From assembly GCA_027623325.1 (NCBI GenBank), contig JAQBXY010000010.1, forward strand, positions 1-64,000: DNA of 64,000 nucleotides, written 5' to 3'. Made by a program: the position numbers and the translations under genes. Positions 19,168 to 27,307 of this stretch are shown here, one piece after another; position 1 is the first letter of the stretch, and each line of letters opens with the position of its first letter. The DNA comes from Gemmatimonadota bacterium (lineage in GTDB: Bacteria; Gemmatimonadota; Gemmatimonadetes; Longimicrobiales; Gaopeijiaceae). The notes below the pieces were generated by a model. It searched no databases. It was not told the DNA's origin and was given only the letters and a program-made list of their open reading frames with translations.

Positions 19168-19365
19168 GGTCAAAGAGAACCGAGAAACGGGCCGCTCGCT
19201 ATCATCACCTCGATCAGGACACGCGAGCGGGCCATTTCGTGGAGACCAGGCGATCACCGGTGCTTGCGCCTCTCGGCTTCCCCACCGGATGTTGCCTCGA
19301 CCGTCGCAACAAGCGGCATCCGATCACGGGCTGAAACGACCGGCCCCCTTCATGTGATTCGACCG

Positions 19366-20928
19366 ATGCGCCATTTCCGTGTTTACGCCCTCGTCGCCCT
19401 TCTGGGAACCCACACAGCAGCCGCCGTAGCAGCCCAGGCGCGTTGGCCGGTCGATCTCGACGTCGTCGCGAAGATCAGGGAGGAGGGGCTGCAGCGATCA
19501 CAGCTGCCCAACACCCTGTCCTACATGACCGACGTGCTCGGCGCCCGCCTGACCAACTCGGACGACATGGAGAGAGCACAGCTCTGGGCCATCGACGAGA
19601 TGCGGCGCATGGGACTCGTGAATACCCAACGTGAGCCTTTCATGGACTACGGGGTCAGCTGGGATACCGAATACGTCGCGCTCCACATGATGGAACCCGA
19701 CTACACGCCCATCGTCGGTTATCCCATCGCACACACGCCGAGCACGAACGGAAAGGAGCGGCTGAGTGCCATCATCGCCGACGTGCACACACGGCAGGAC
19801 TTGGACCGCCTTCGCGGAAGGCTCCGGGGGATGGCCGTGATGTCGACCCCGCCCGCGGTCATCGACCAAAGTCGGTACGAGACGGGAACGCCGCGCCGGA
19901 CCGACGCGGAACTCCGAGCCTTGGCCGAGGATGTCATCGTTCCTCCGCCTGGACCCGATCCCTACTTCTCGCGCCTCTATCCGCCGCCACCCAGCAACCC
20001 CGACGTCCTGACGGCGTCCGACAAGCTCGCCTTCTATGTGGCCGAAGGTGCGGCCGTGGTGTTGGAGTCCAGCAGCGGATGGCCGGGTGCGGTGCGCGGT
20101 TTCGCGCGGGCGGATGCCAAGGTGGATCAGTGGTCGCTGGCGGGAACCATGAATGCGGTTCCTGTCATTGCCATTACGCCGGAACACTACAACCGCATGT
20201 ATCGGATTCTCGCTCGGAACATCCCCGTCGAGGTCGAAGTCGAGGTCCGAAATCGTCACGGGTCCGCCGTGACGCAGGCGAGCAACGTGCTCGGTGAAAT
20301 CGCCGGGGGTGACCGGGCCGACGAGGTCGTCATGCTCGGCGCCCACTTCGATACCTGGCATGCGAGCCCCAACGCGTCGGACAACACTTCGGGCGTCGCG
20401 GTCATGCTCGAGGCCATGCGGATTCTGAAGGCCATAGGCGTCCAGCCGCGCCGCACGATCCGGGTGGCGCTTTGGTCCGGAGAGGAGCAGGGATTGTGGG
20501 GGTCGCGTGCCTACGTTCGGCGCCACTTCGGAGACCCCGCTGTCGGTACGACCGCTGCGTACGACAAGCTCTCGGTGTACTTCAATCAAGACTACGGTCC
20601 GGGCCTTTATCGGGGCATCTGGCTCCAGGGCAACGAACACGTTCGCGCTCCCTTCGCCTCGTGGATGGAGCCCCTTCGTGACATGGGCATGACCACAATC
20701 TCAATCCAGGGAGCGGGCAGCACCGACCACGTGCCCTTCGATGACGTCGGCTTGCCCGGATTCCAGTTTCTTCAGGCCCACGTGGGTGGCACGGGCGGTC
20801 ATACCAACCTCGATTTCTTCGACACGATCCCCCTCGACGACCTGAAGAAGAATGCCGTGATCATGGCCGTGTTCGTGTACCAGGCCGCGATGGCAGATCA
20901 AATGCTGCCGAGGCGTGGAGGGCGCTAG
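19366..20928 (+). CDS. Secreted M28 metallopeptidase with PA-like insertion
   Basis: This 520-residue exported peptidase (signal peptide ending near AAVAAQ) resembles carboxypeptidase Q. Zinc-site residues are His327 and Asp339 in GAHFDTWHASPNASDN, Glu373-Glu374 in SGEEQG, Asp409 and a later His in STDHVPF. Residues of about 130-300, between the N-terminal helical part and the catalytic core, fit a PA-type lid. M28 enzymes of this type release amino acids from peptides outside the cytoplasm. The long frame upstream of 19366 is antisense to the DUF5916 gene and is ignored. It is divergent from the DUF5916 gene across 198 bases, so the two may be co-regulated. Confidence 0.92.
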   Translation: MRHFRVYALVALLGTHTAAAVAAQARWPVDLDVVAKIREEGLQRSQLPNTLSYMTDVLGARLTNSDDMERAQLWAIDEMRRMGLVNTQREPFMDYGVSWDTEYVALHMMEPDYTPIVGYPIAHTPSTNGKERLSAIIADVHTRQDLDRLRGRLRGMAVMSTPPAVIDQSRYETGTPRRTDAELRALAEDVIVPPPGPDPYFSRLYPPPPSNPDVLTASDKLAFYVAEGAAVVLESSSGWPGAVRGFARADAKVDQWSLAGTMNAVPVIAITPEHYNRMYRILARNIPVEVEVEVRNRHGSAVTQASNVLGEIAGGDRADEVVMLGAHFDTWHASPNASDNTSGVAVMLEAMRILKAIGVQPRRTIRVALWSGEEQGLWGSRAYVRRHFGDPAVGTTAAYDKLSVYFNQDYGPGLYRGIWLQGNEHVRAPFASWMEPLRDMGMTTISIQGAGSTDHVPFDDVGLPGFQFLQAHVGGTGGHTNLDFFDTIPLDDLKKNAVIMAVFVYQAAMADQMLPRRGGR

Positions 20929-21064
20929 GACCCCGCGGCGACGGGACGTTCACCGAAAGGAGTCGGCACCGAGACGCACTGTGGAGGCCCACCGGGCGGC
21001 GATCAAACGGCACGGCCACATCAAGCGGGGAACCCCTGGCGCGATGTCTTGCGCGATCCAGGTA

Positions 21065-24000
21065 CTACGGACGCTCAACTGACAGCGTCAGAGCCCCATA
21101 CACGAGACGCCCCTGCACGTCCGTGAAAGCCTCGGACTCCGACTCCAGGGCGCGGGCCAACGCCCGCTCCGCGTCCCCGCCGGTTGCAACCGCGGAGCGA
21201 ACGGCCGCGGCGAGGCGACCAACGACTCCGCTCGCTTCGGAGCCGAACTCCGCGAGTTCTTCGGCCCTCCCGAGCGCCGCCAATGCGGACGCGCCGAGCA
21301 GATCGGTCTGGTTTGCTGGGGACGTACCCGAGAGGACTCCGGAGGGAGTGGCCGTGACAACGGCCTCGAATTCCATCCGCGCCCCCGCTTCGTCGCCAGC
21401 CGCACGGGCCAAGGCTCCGAGCAGATAGCGTTGCAGCCGCTCTTCCGGCTCATACGGTCGTCCGAGGCCGAGTCGCTCCGGCCAGGTCATGGCAACTTGG
21501 AGATGTCGGCGAGCCTCCGGTACCGCACCCCGCTGCGCCGCGTCCAGAGCGGCCATGGTGTGCGCGTCGGCGAACAGCTGATGGCTCGAGCTCGCATGCT
21601 CCGAGGGAAGCACACGAATGGCGTCGAGGATTTCGATGGACTCGCCGAAGCGTTGCGTCTGGTTCAGAGCCGTGACGTGTAGGAGTCCCAGAGTGAAGTC
21701 CCCCGGGAATCGATCCCGAGCCGCCGCAGACACGGCCAGGGCATCGTCCCAACGGCTCTCATCCTGGAGGTATTGAATCAGCGGGAGGTGGAGCAGGCGC
21801 TCGCCGGAGTCGATCGCCACTGCACGCCGAAGGTCGGCCTCCGGATCTCCTTGCACCTCCGGCGTCGCCATCACCAGGTGCGCACGACTCACATAGAAGG
21901 GGGCATGGTCGGGGACATCGCCCAAGGTGGCCAGCCGGAACGCCGCCTCGCCCGAGCGATCCCGAGCCCAGAGATTCAGGGCGAGCAGATACGACCACGA
22001 CCAGTGTGGCGAGTGATCCACCGCCCATTCAAGCGCCGTGATCGTCTCGACCCGGTACGGGAATACGAACGACGGATCGATTCCCTCCGCGATCGCAGAC
22101 GAATCCTCCGTTAGCCACGCGTGCCAAAGCGTCAGAATCGGGTGCCCGAGGGCTTCCATGCCCAGCGCCAGGACCGAAACGGCATCCTCGCGTGCGCCCC
22201 TCCGTTCATAGATCGTCGCGAGTTCGAGGAGCTCCTGCTCCGGATACTCTCCGCGAAGGCCGGCTAGGGCCCGACCGGAGGTAGCGTCCTGGGCGGCGAG
22301 GTATCGCTCCGCACGCTCGAAGTGATGAAGAGGATCGATGTGCAGCATCTGCGCCAGCACGCTGTCGGCGGCCTCTCCGTTACCCCTCGCCCTGGCGGCC
22401 ATCGCGAGAAGTTGGAGCGCCGAAAGGTTGAACCGATCGTAGTCCAGAGCCGAGCGGGCGAACCGCTCCGTTTCGCCGAGGTCCCCCCGGGCGAACGCCA
22501 GCTCGCCCAATTGCACGAACGAGACCGATCGGAACGCCATCGAGCGAGCGGCCCATCCGAAGGCCTCCCTGGCGTCGACGCTACGACGAAGTCCTCGGTA
22601 GAGATTTCCGGCGGCGAAGTTCCCCGCTGCATCGTACGCATCGAGTTGGAGGACCCGATCGGCGTGTCTCAGTCCCTCCCGATAACGTCCGCGCCGATAC
22701 TCCAAGTCCGCGAGCCCGAGGAGCGCCTCGCGATTCCAGGGCTGGTCGGAGAGCGCCTCTTCGAAGAGCCTCCGAGCTCCGGCAAGTTCCCTCCCCTGCA
22801 CCAGCTCGCGCGCTGCCATCACCTTACGATCGACGTCGGGGATAGTCGGCATGGCCTCCGCGTCGGTGGCAAACGGTCGGGACAACGCCAGCGCATCGGG
22901 ATCGCTGCGATACTCGACACCCAGACGCCGCAGGTCGACCACAACATCGGCTCCAACAGGCACCTCGATCGAATGGCTGACCGGTCGGAGGGCCTCGAAC
23001 GTCACCGGAATCTCGGCGACAACCGCGCCGCTTGAGGTGACCCGGAGCGTGTCCACGATGTCGCCAAAAGCGTGGGCGTTTACGGTGAGTCGACGGCCCT
23101 CACGGCGCACGAACATCGCTCCGTCCCGGGATGCGTCTGTGAGGCCTCCCAGGCCCTCGACGGGAAACCACGTCTCCGACCAACGATCCGAAGCGCCGGG
23201 ATCGAAGCCGACTTGCGAGATCGGGTTCACATCCGTTCCCGGTGAGTATTGGACCAGCAGGCGTCCAGCCTGGAACTCCACGTACTGTCCGTCGGTGTCG
23301 GTCAGGAGGTCCTCCCAGATACCGCCCTGTCGGGACAGCGACCACAACCAGAGCTTCTGCCCCGGCATTTCCTCGTACCGGGACCAGTGTCCGAATCCGT
23401 AGTCGGCGTCGGCATAATATCCGCCGAAGTGGTCATTGAGTTCACCCACGACGTGATACGACTTGTTGCCTCCGAATCGATTCTCCGCGTAGAGCGGCAG
23501 CTCGCGACCAACGTCGTCGAACGGCCATGAGCGTTCAGCTCCCGGGTGTTCGAGGTACGCGTTGCCTGGAATCGAAAGGACCAGATCCTCGCGAGCGAAC
23601 GCGGCACCGGTCATCCAGTTGTAGTACGGCTGTTCGAGCGTCGTCGGATTTTGCCACAGCACGTTCGTCTCGAAGTACGCGCGATCCGCCGGGAGCCGTA
23701 CTTCGACGCGCCAATTCGTCCTCGACGGAAGGTCCATCGCTCCCACGAAGACGCTGACACTCCCGTCGTCATTCGTGCGCGTCACGTAGTCGACTGGAGT
23801 CGCAGTCGCGGGAGTGTGGCCGATGACGCCGAAGTTGAATTCGATTCCACCCGAGGTCCACGGTCCCCGGAGCGAGATGTTCCTGAACTTCATCACCTCG
23901 TTTCGATAGATGAACTCGTGTCCACTTTCCTTGACCCGAGCACCCCACACCTTTCCGCCGACCTCGGGAAGCACCCAAACCTCGATGTAGTCGTTCTCCA

Positions 24001-24268
24001 GGTGGACGACCTTCCATTCCTTGGGCGCTGACTCATGCGCGTAGCCCACGAACCGGTGGTAGGGATAGAGACGGGCGTCGCGCGTCAGGATGGGGACCGC
24101 GTCGGGCTCGGAAAACGAATAGGTCTCGAGGACCCGGGTCTCCTCGGAAATCCGAGCTGTCCGGTGGGTCTGGGCTGCGACTTCGCTCCCAGCAACCCCA
24201 ATCAGAACCAGCGCGAAGGTCGACGCGACCGACCCGGCTCGGCAGGAAATCGGGCGTAGTGCAGGCAT
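21065..24268 (-). CDS. Exported DUF5107 protein with TPR repeats
   Basis: The 1067-residue protein has a Sec signal (SVASTFALVLIGVAGSEVAAQ) and a GAGGAG binding site before the ATG. Residues of about 40-460 are the DUF5107 region, a galactose-mutarotase-like beta-sandwich (ENDYIEVWVLPEVGGKVWGA, SGGIEFNFGVIGHTP, EQPYYNWMTGAAF). From about residue 480 the chain is built from degenerate tetratricopeptide repeats, for instance NREALLGLADLEYRRGRYRE and GNFAAGNLYRGLRRSVDARE. DUF5107 proteins are thought to bind or process carbohydrates, but no reaction is established. It is a single-gene unit, convergent with the M28 peptidase gene and divergent from arsR. Confidence 0.85.
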   Translation of the reverse strand: MPALRPISCRAGSVASTFALVLIGVAGSEVAAQTHRTARISEETRVLETYSFSEPDAVPILTRDARLYPYHRFVGYAHESAPKEWKVVHLENDYIEVWVLPEVGGKVWGARVKESGHEFIYRNEVMKFRNISLRGPWTSGGIEFNFGVIGHTPATATPVDYVTRTNDDGSVSVFVGAMDLPSRTNWRVEVRLPADRAYFETNVLWQNPTTLEQPYYNWMTGAAFAREDLVLSIPGNAYLEHPGAERSWPFDDVGRELPLYAENRFGGNKSYHVVGELNDHFGGYYADADYGFGHWSRYEEMPGQKLWLWSLSRQGGIWEDLLTDTDGQYVEFQAGRLLVQYSPGTDVNPISQVGFDPGASDRWSETWFPVEGLGGLTDASRDGAMFVRREGRRLTVNAHAFGDIVDTLRVTSSGAVVAEIPVTFEALRPVSHSIEVPVGADVVVDLRRLGVEYRSDPDALALSRPFATDAEAMPTIPDVDRKVMAARELVQGRELAGARRLFEEALSDQPWNREALLGLADLEYRRGRYREGLRHADRVLQLDAYDAAGNFAAGNLYRGLRRSVDAREAFGWAARSMAFRSVSFVQLGELAFARGDLGETERFARSALDYDRFNLSALQLLAMAARARGNGEAADSVLAQMLHIDPLHHFERAERYLAAQDATSGRALAGLRGEYPEQELLELATIYERRGAREDAVSVLALGMEALGHPILTLWHAWLTEDSSAIAEGIDPSFVFPYRVETITALEWAVDHSPHWSWSYLLALNLWARDRSGEAAFRLATLGDVPDHAPFYVSRAHLVMATPEVQGDPEADLRRAVAIDSGERLLHLPLIQYLQDESRWDDALAVSAAARDRFPGDFTLGLLHVTALNQTQRFGESIEILDAIRVLPSEHASSSHQLFADAHTMAALDAAQRGAVPEARRHLQVAMTWPERLGLGRPYEPEERLQRYLLGALARAAGDEAGARMEFEAVVTATPSGVLSGTSPANQTDLLGASALAALGRAEELAEFGSEASGVVGRLAAAVRSAVATGGDAERALARALESESEAFTDVQGRLVYGALTLSVERP

Positions 24269-24391
24269 GGCAGCTCCTCGGACGGTCGAATCCAGCGTCG
24301 AGCGGATCGGACGGGCATTATCGGGATGGCATGCCTACCACACAACCGCGATCGCGCTCGGCGCTCATTCGCAGAACCCAAGCGCCGGTGG

Positions 24392-24424
24392 TTGCCCATG
24401 AGACCCCACTACATTACCATGTAG
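24392..24424 (+). promoter_or_regulatory. arsR promoter with palindromic operator
   Basis: TTGCCC (24392-24397) and TACCAT (24415-24420) are 17 bases apart, upstream of the ArsR gene. The perfect inverted repeat CTACAT-TACC-ATGTAG (24409-24424) covers the -10 box, where a repressor would block polymerase. Its position before arsR suggests autoregulation of the sulfur operon. The repeat is seen directly; the binding protein is inferred. Confidence 0.5.
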
Positions 24425-24455
24425 CGATATAGTGACTAATACACTGAGGCCGACC

Positions 24456-24788
24456 ATGGCGGGACATCTTTCGAACGAAGTGCTCGACCTCATCGCCGAA
24501 CGCTTCCGCATCCTTTCGGAACCGGCGCGACTCAAGATCTTGAACGTGTTGCTCGACGGAGAACGGACCGTATCCGAGCTCGTTGATGCAACCGAGTTGA
24601 ATCAGGCCAACCTCTCCAAACATCTCGGCCTCCTGCGTTCATCGGGATTTGTCGAGCGCCGCAAGGACGGGCTGTTCTCGTACTACCGCGTGGCAGACCC
24701 TTCTGTGACCGACCTCTGCTCGATCATGTGTGGCCAACTCGAAGCCAAGGTCGAAGAGCGAATGGCGCTGCTCGAAGCGGGCATCTAA
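24456..24788 (+). CDS. ArsR-family regulator, probable persulfide/sulfide sensor
   Basis: The 110-residue winged-helix protein has the ArsR core FRILSEPARLKILNVLLDGE and the recognition helix NQANLSKHLGLLRSSGFV. From ATG 24456 a GAGG site lies seven bases upstream. It lacks the metal box ELCVCDL of arsenic sensors and instead has two cysteines, Cys88 and Cys92, spaced CX3C in the C-terminal dimer helix (TDLCSIMCGQ). Known sulfide-responsive ArsR proteins such as BigR and SqrR use a cysteine pair that forms a polysulfide bridge, but one cysteine lies near the DNA-binding domain, unlike here. The operon content supports sulfur sensing. Confidence 0.85.
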   Translation: MAGHLSNEVLDLIAERFRILSEPARLKILNVLLDGERTVSELVDATELNQANLSKHLGLLRSSGFVERRKDGLFSYYRVADPSVTDLCSIMCGQLEAKVEERMALLEAGI

Positions 24789-24807
24789 TCACCCGGACCC
24801 CTGACGA

Positions 24808-25371
24808 ATGACCCTCCTGACGCAGCCCTGGCCCTGGTACGTGGCCGGACCCCTGATTGGACTGATGGTCCCACTCGTGTACCTCTATGCCGGCCGGAAA
24901 TGGGGAATGTCCTCCACGTTTCGGGACGTGTGTGCGGCTACCATCCCCGGTCGCCTGAGCTACTTCGACTACTCTTGGCGCGCCCAGGGTGGGTGGCGTC
25001 TCGCGATGGCGCTCGGCCTGATCGGCGGTGGCTTCATCGGCAGCGTCACAGGCTCGACTGATGTGGCCATCTCGGAGGCCACTCGGCTCGATCTCGTCAA
25101 CCTCGGCCTAGTGGACTTCAGCGGTCTGGTGCCGGTGGACGTCTTTTCATGGGCAGCGCTGACCACTCTGCCCGGTGCCGTGCTCGTCCTGGGAGGTGGA
25201 TTCCTGGTGGGCTTCGGTACGCGGTACGCGAACGGGTGCACTTCGGGCCACGCGATCTCAGGGCTTTCCGCCCTTCGTGTGACCTCTCTCGTGGCGGTCC
25301 TCGGTTTCTTCGCAGGGGGGCTGATCGCGACGCACCTCTTGCTGCCTCTGATCTTCGGAGGCACGTCGTGA
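24808..25371 (+). CDS. YeeE/YedE-type sulfur transporter, first half
   Basis: This 187-residue membrane protein has about five hydrophobic segments and the family signature GFGTRYANGCTSGHAISGLS with Cys144. YeeE/YedE proteins (TsuA type) move thiosulfate or other reduced sulfur compounds across the cytoplasmic membrane, with conserved cysteines contacting the substrate. Full-length family members are roughly twice as long; here the function is split over two adjacent genes. The gene follows arsR by 19 bases and overlaps the second half by four bases (GTGA). Direction of transport and exact substrate are not shown by the sequence. Confidence 0.88.
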   Translation: MTLLTQPWPWYVAGPLIGLMVPLVYLYAGRKWGMSSTFRDVCAATIPGRLSYFDYSWRAQGGWRLAMALGLIGGGFIGSVTGSTDVAISEATRLDLVNLGLVDFSGLVPVDVFSWAALTTLPGAVLVLGGGFLVGFGTRYANGCTSGHAISGLSALRVTSLVAVLGFFAGGLIATHLLLPLIFGGTS

Positions 25372-25835
25372 ACCCCGCGTCCGAACGTTCCGCGTCCATG
25401 GCGACCTTGCCGGAGCGTCTCTGGCCCTACCTGGCCATGGGCATCGTGCTCGGCATCGTATTCACGCGCTCCGAAGTCGTGTCCTGGTTTCGGATTCAAG
25501 AGATGTTTCGGTTCCAGTCTTTTCATATGTATGGGATCATCGGATCGGCAGTCTTCGTCGGTGCGATCAGCCTGTTGCTGATCAAGCGCTTCGAGGCGCG
25601 GTCGCTCACGCGCCGACCCCTCGAGATTCCGAGTGACAACTTCGTCGCCCCGGGTTACCAGTATTGGCTCGGCGGGACGACGTTCGGAGTGGGCTGGGGC
25701 CTGCTCGGAGCATGCCCAGGACCGATTTACGTGCTGTTCGGAAGCGGCGTCACGGTCATGATCGCTGCGTTCGCCAGCGCGATCGCCGGCGTTTGGACCT
25801 ACGGCGCCATCCGACACCGCCTACCTCACAGCTGA
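25368..25835 (+). CDS. YeeE/YedE-type sulfur transporter, second half (DUF6691-like)
   Basis: The 155-residue protein completes the transporter begun by the upstream gene. It has about four hydrophobic segments and the second signature FGVGWGLLGACPGPIYVLFG with Cys116. The GTG start at 25368 overlaps the previous stop as GTGA and has GGAGG seven bases upstream. A long frame opening at 25149 is an out-of-gene extension. The tight overlap implies equal production of the two halves, which probably form one channel-like unit. Confidence 0.88.
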   Translation: MNPASERSASMATLPERLWPYLAMGIVLGIVFTRSEVVSWFRIQEMFRFQSFHMYGIIGSAVFVGAISLLLIKRFEARSLTRRPLEIPSDNFVAPGYQYWLGGTTFGVGWGLLGACPGPIYVLFGSGVTVMIAAFASAIAGVWTYGAIRHRLPHS

Positions 25836-25860
25836 CCGACCACCGCACCAGGAGCCTCCC

Positions 25861-27291
25861 ATGTTTCTCCGCCAGGTCTTCGACCCCGAACTCGCGCAAT
25901 ACGCTTACATCGTCGGCTGTCAGCGGACCGGAGAGGCGATCGTGATCGACCCGGAACGCGACATCGATCGGTACGTCCAGATCGCGGCGGAAGAGGGCCT
26001 TCGCATCGTCGCGGCTACGGAGACACACATCCACGCCGACTTCCTCTCGGGCGTGCGCGAATTCGGCGAGCAGCACGGGACCAAGTTGTATCTCTCCGAT
26101 GAGGGTGACTCGGACTGGAAGTACAACTGGGCGGTCGGAAGTGACTATGACGTCCACCTCCTGAAAGACCAGGATGTCTTCAAGGTCGGCAACATTCGCT
26201 TCGAAGCGCTCCATACTCCGGGCCACACCCCCGAGCACATGAGTTTTCTCATCACGGACCTCGGCGGTGGGGCCACCGGGCCGATCGGCATCGCTTCAGG
26301 GGACTTCGTGTTCGTCGGCGACCTCGGCCGTCCTGATCTGCTCGAGACGGCGGCAGGCGTCGCAGGTGCGCGCGAGCCGTCCGCTCGCCGTCTCTATTCT
26401 TCGACGAAGCGTTTTCTCGCCCTGGAAGACCACGTTCAGGTGTGGCCCGGGCACGGAGCCGGCAGCGCCTGCGGGAAAGCGCTCGGTGCGGTTCCGCAGT
26501 CGACCGTGGGGTACGAGCGGCGCTTCAACGTGGGGCTCTCTTTCGACAGTGAAGCCCTCTTCGTGGATTCCATTCTCGACGGTCAGCCTGAACCGCCTCC
26601 CTACTTCGCCCGCATGAAGGACCTCAACAAGAATGGAGTTCCGCTCCTCGGAGCCGTCCCCTCGGCCAAGCTGTACACCCCGCAGGAGCTCGCAGAGCGA
26701 GGAAACGCCGAGGGCGCGGTCATCGTCGACACACGAGCCGATCGTAAAGCGTTCATGGCGGGCAGCATACCCGGCTCCATCTACGCTCCTCTCGGCATCA
26801 ATTTCGCGATGATCGTCGGGTCGTACATCGATCCCTCCACGAACATCTTTCTTCTGGTCGACGCCGCGGACGTCGACGAGACGGTCCGTACGCTGGTCCG
26901 GATCGGCTATGACCGACTCGGTGGGTACGCGCCGGCCTCGACGCTCTTCGAGTCTGGGGTCGCGGGACAGATCACCCGGCGTGTCGAGTTCGGCGACCTC
27001 GATGCATCGATCGATCCGGCGACCTATACGATCCTCGATGTGCGTGGCGCAGCGGAGTATGCGGGAGGCCACCTTCCGGGGGCGATCAACATTGCGCACA
27101 CGCGCCTGGGTCGTCGCATCGACGAAGTCCCTACCGACAAGCCGGTCCTCGCGTATTGTCGCTCGGGGGCCCGTGCGTCGTCCGCAGTGTCGCTCCTCAG
27201 GAATGCAGGACTCGACGTGACGTTCGTCGACGGAATGGTGTCGTCCTGGCCCGGGTGGACCCAGGACGCAGCAGCTGCGGGCGTCGGGTAA
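25861..27291 (+). CDS. Metallo-beta-lactamase-fold persulfide dioxygenase fused to two rhodanese domains
   Basis: The first 250 residues form an ETHE1/Blh-type metallo-hydrolase: THIHADFLSG (His56, His58, Asp60), GHTPEHMSF (His122) and GDFVFVGDLGRPDLLE. Phe61 sits where many relatives have His, as in other HADF-type members. Two rhodanese domains follow: the first (about 275-370) lacks a catalytic cysteine, and the second has CRSGARASS with Cys433. The layout is like CstB, which oxidises persulfides and passes on sulfur. Such enzymes detoxify glutathione or other low-molecular-weight persulfides using iron and oxygen. It is last in the arsR-yeeE-yeeE operon. Confidence 0.92.
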   Translation: MFLRQVFDPELAQYAYIVGCQRTGEAIVIDPERDIDRYVQIAAEEGLRIVAATETHIHADFLSGVREFGEQHGTKLYLSDEGDSDWKYNWAVGSDYDVHLLKDQDVFKVGNIRFEALHTPGHTPEHMSFLITDLGGGATGPIGIASGDFVFVGDLGRPDLLETAAGVAGAREPSARRLYSSTKRFLALEDHVQVWPGHGAGSACGKALGAVPQSTVGYERRFNVGLSFDSEALFVDSILDGQPEPPPYFARMKDLNKNGVPLLGAVPSAKLYTPQELAERGNAEGAVIVDTRADRKAFMAGSIPGSIYAPLGINFAMIVGSYIDPSTNIFLLVDAADVDETVRTLVRIGYDRLGGYAPASTLFESGVAGQITRRVEFGDLDASIDPATYTILDVRGAAEYAGGHLPGAINIAHTRLGRRIDEVPTDKPVLAYCRSGARASSAVSLLRNAGLDVTFVDGMVSSWPGWTQDAAAAGVG

Positions 27292-27307
27292 GAATCAGCG
27301 CGGTCGC

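Noticed and set aside
19498-20640. 380-codon minus-strand frame
   Set aside because: Antisense to the M28 peptidase gene; no start signals or motifs.
20929-21064. Gap between the M28 and DUF5107 genes
   Set aside because: I looked for a hairpin between these convergent genes and saw only short imperfect repeats.
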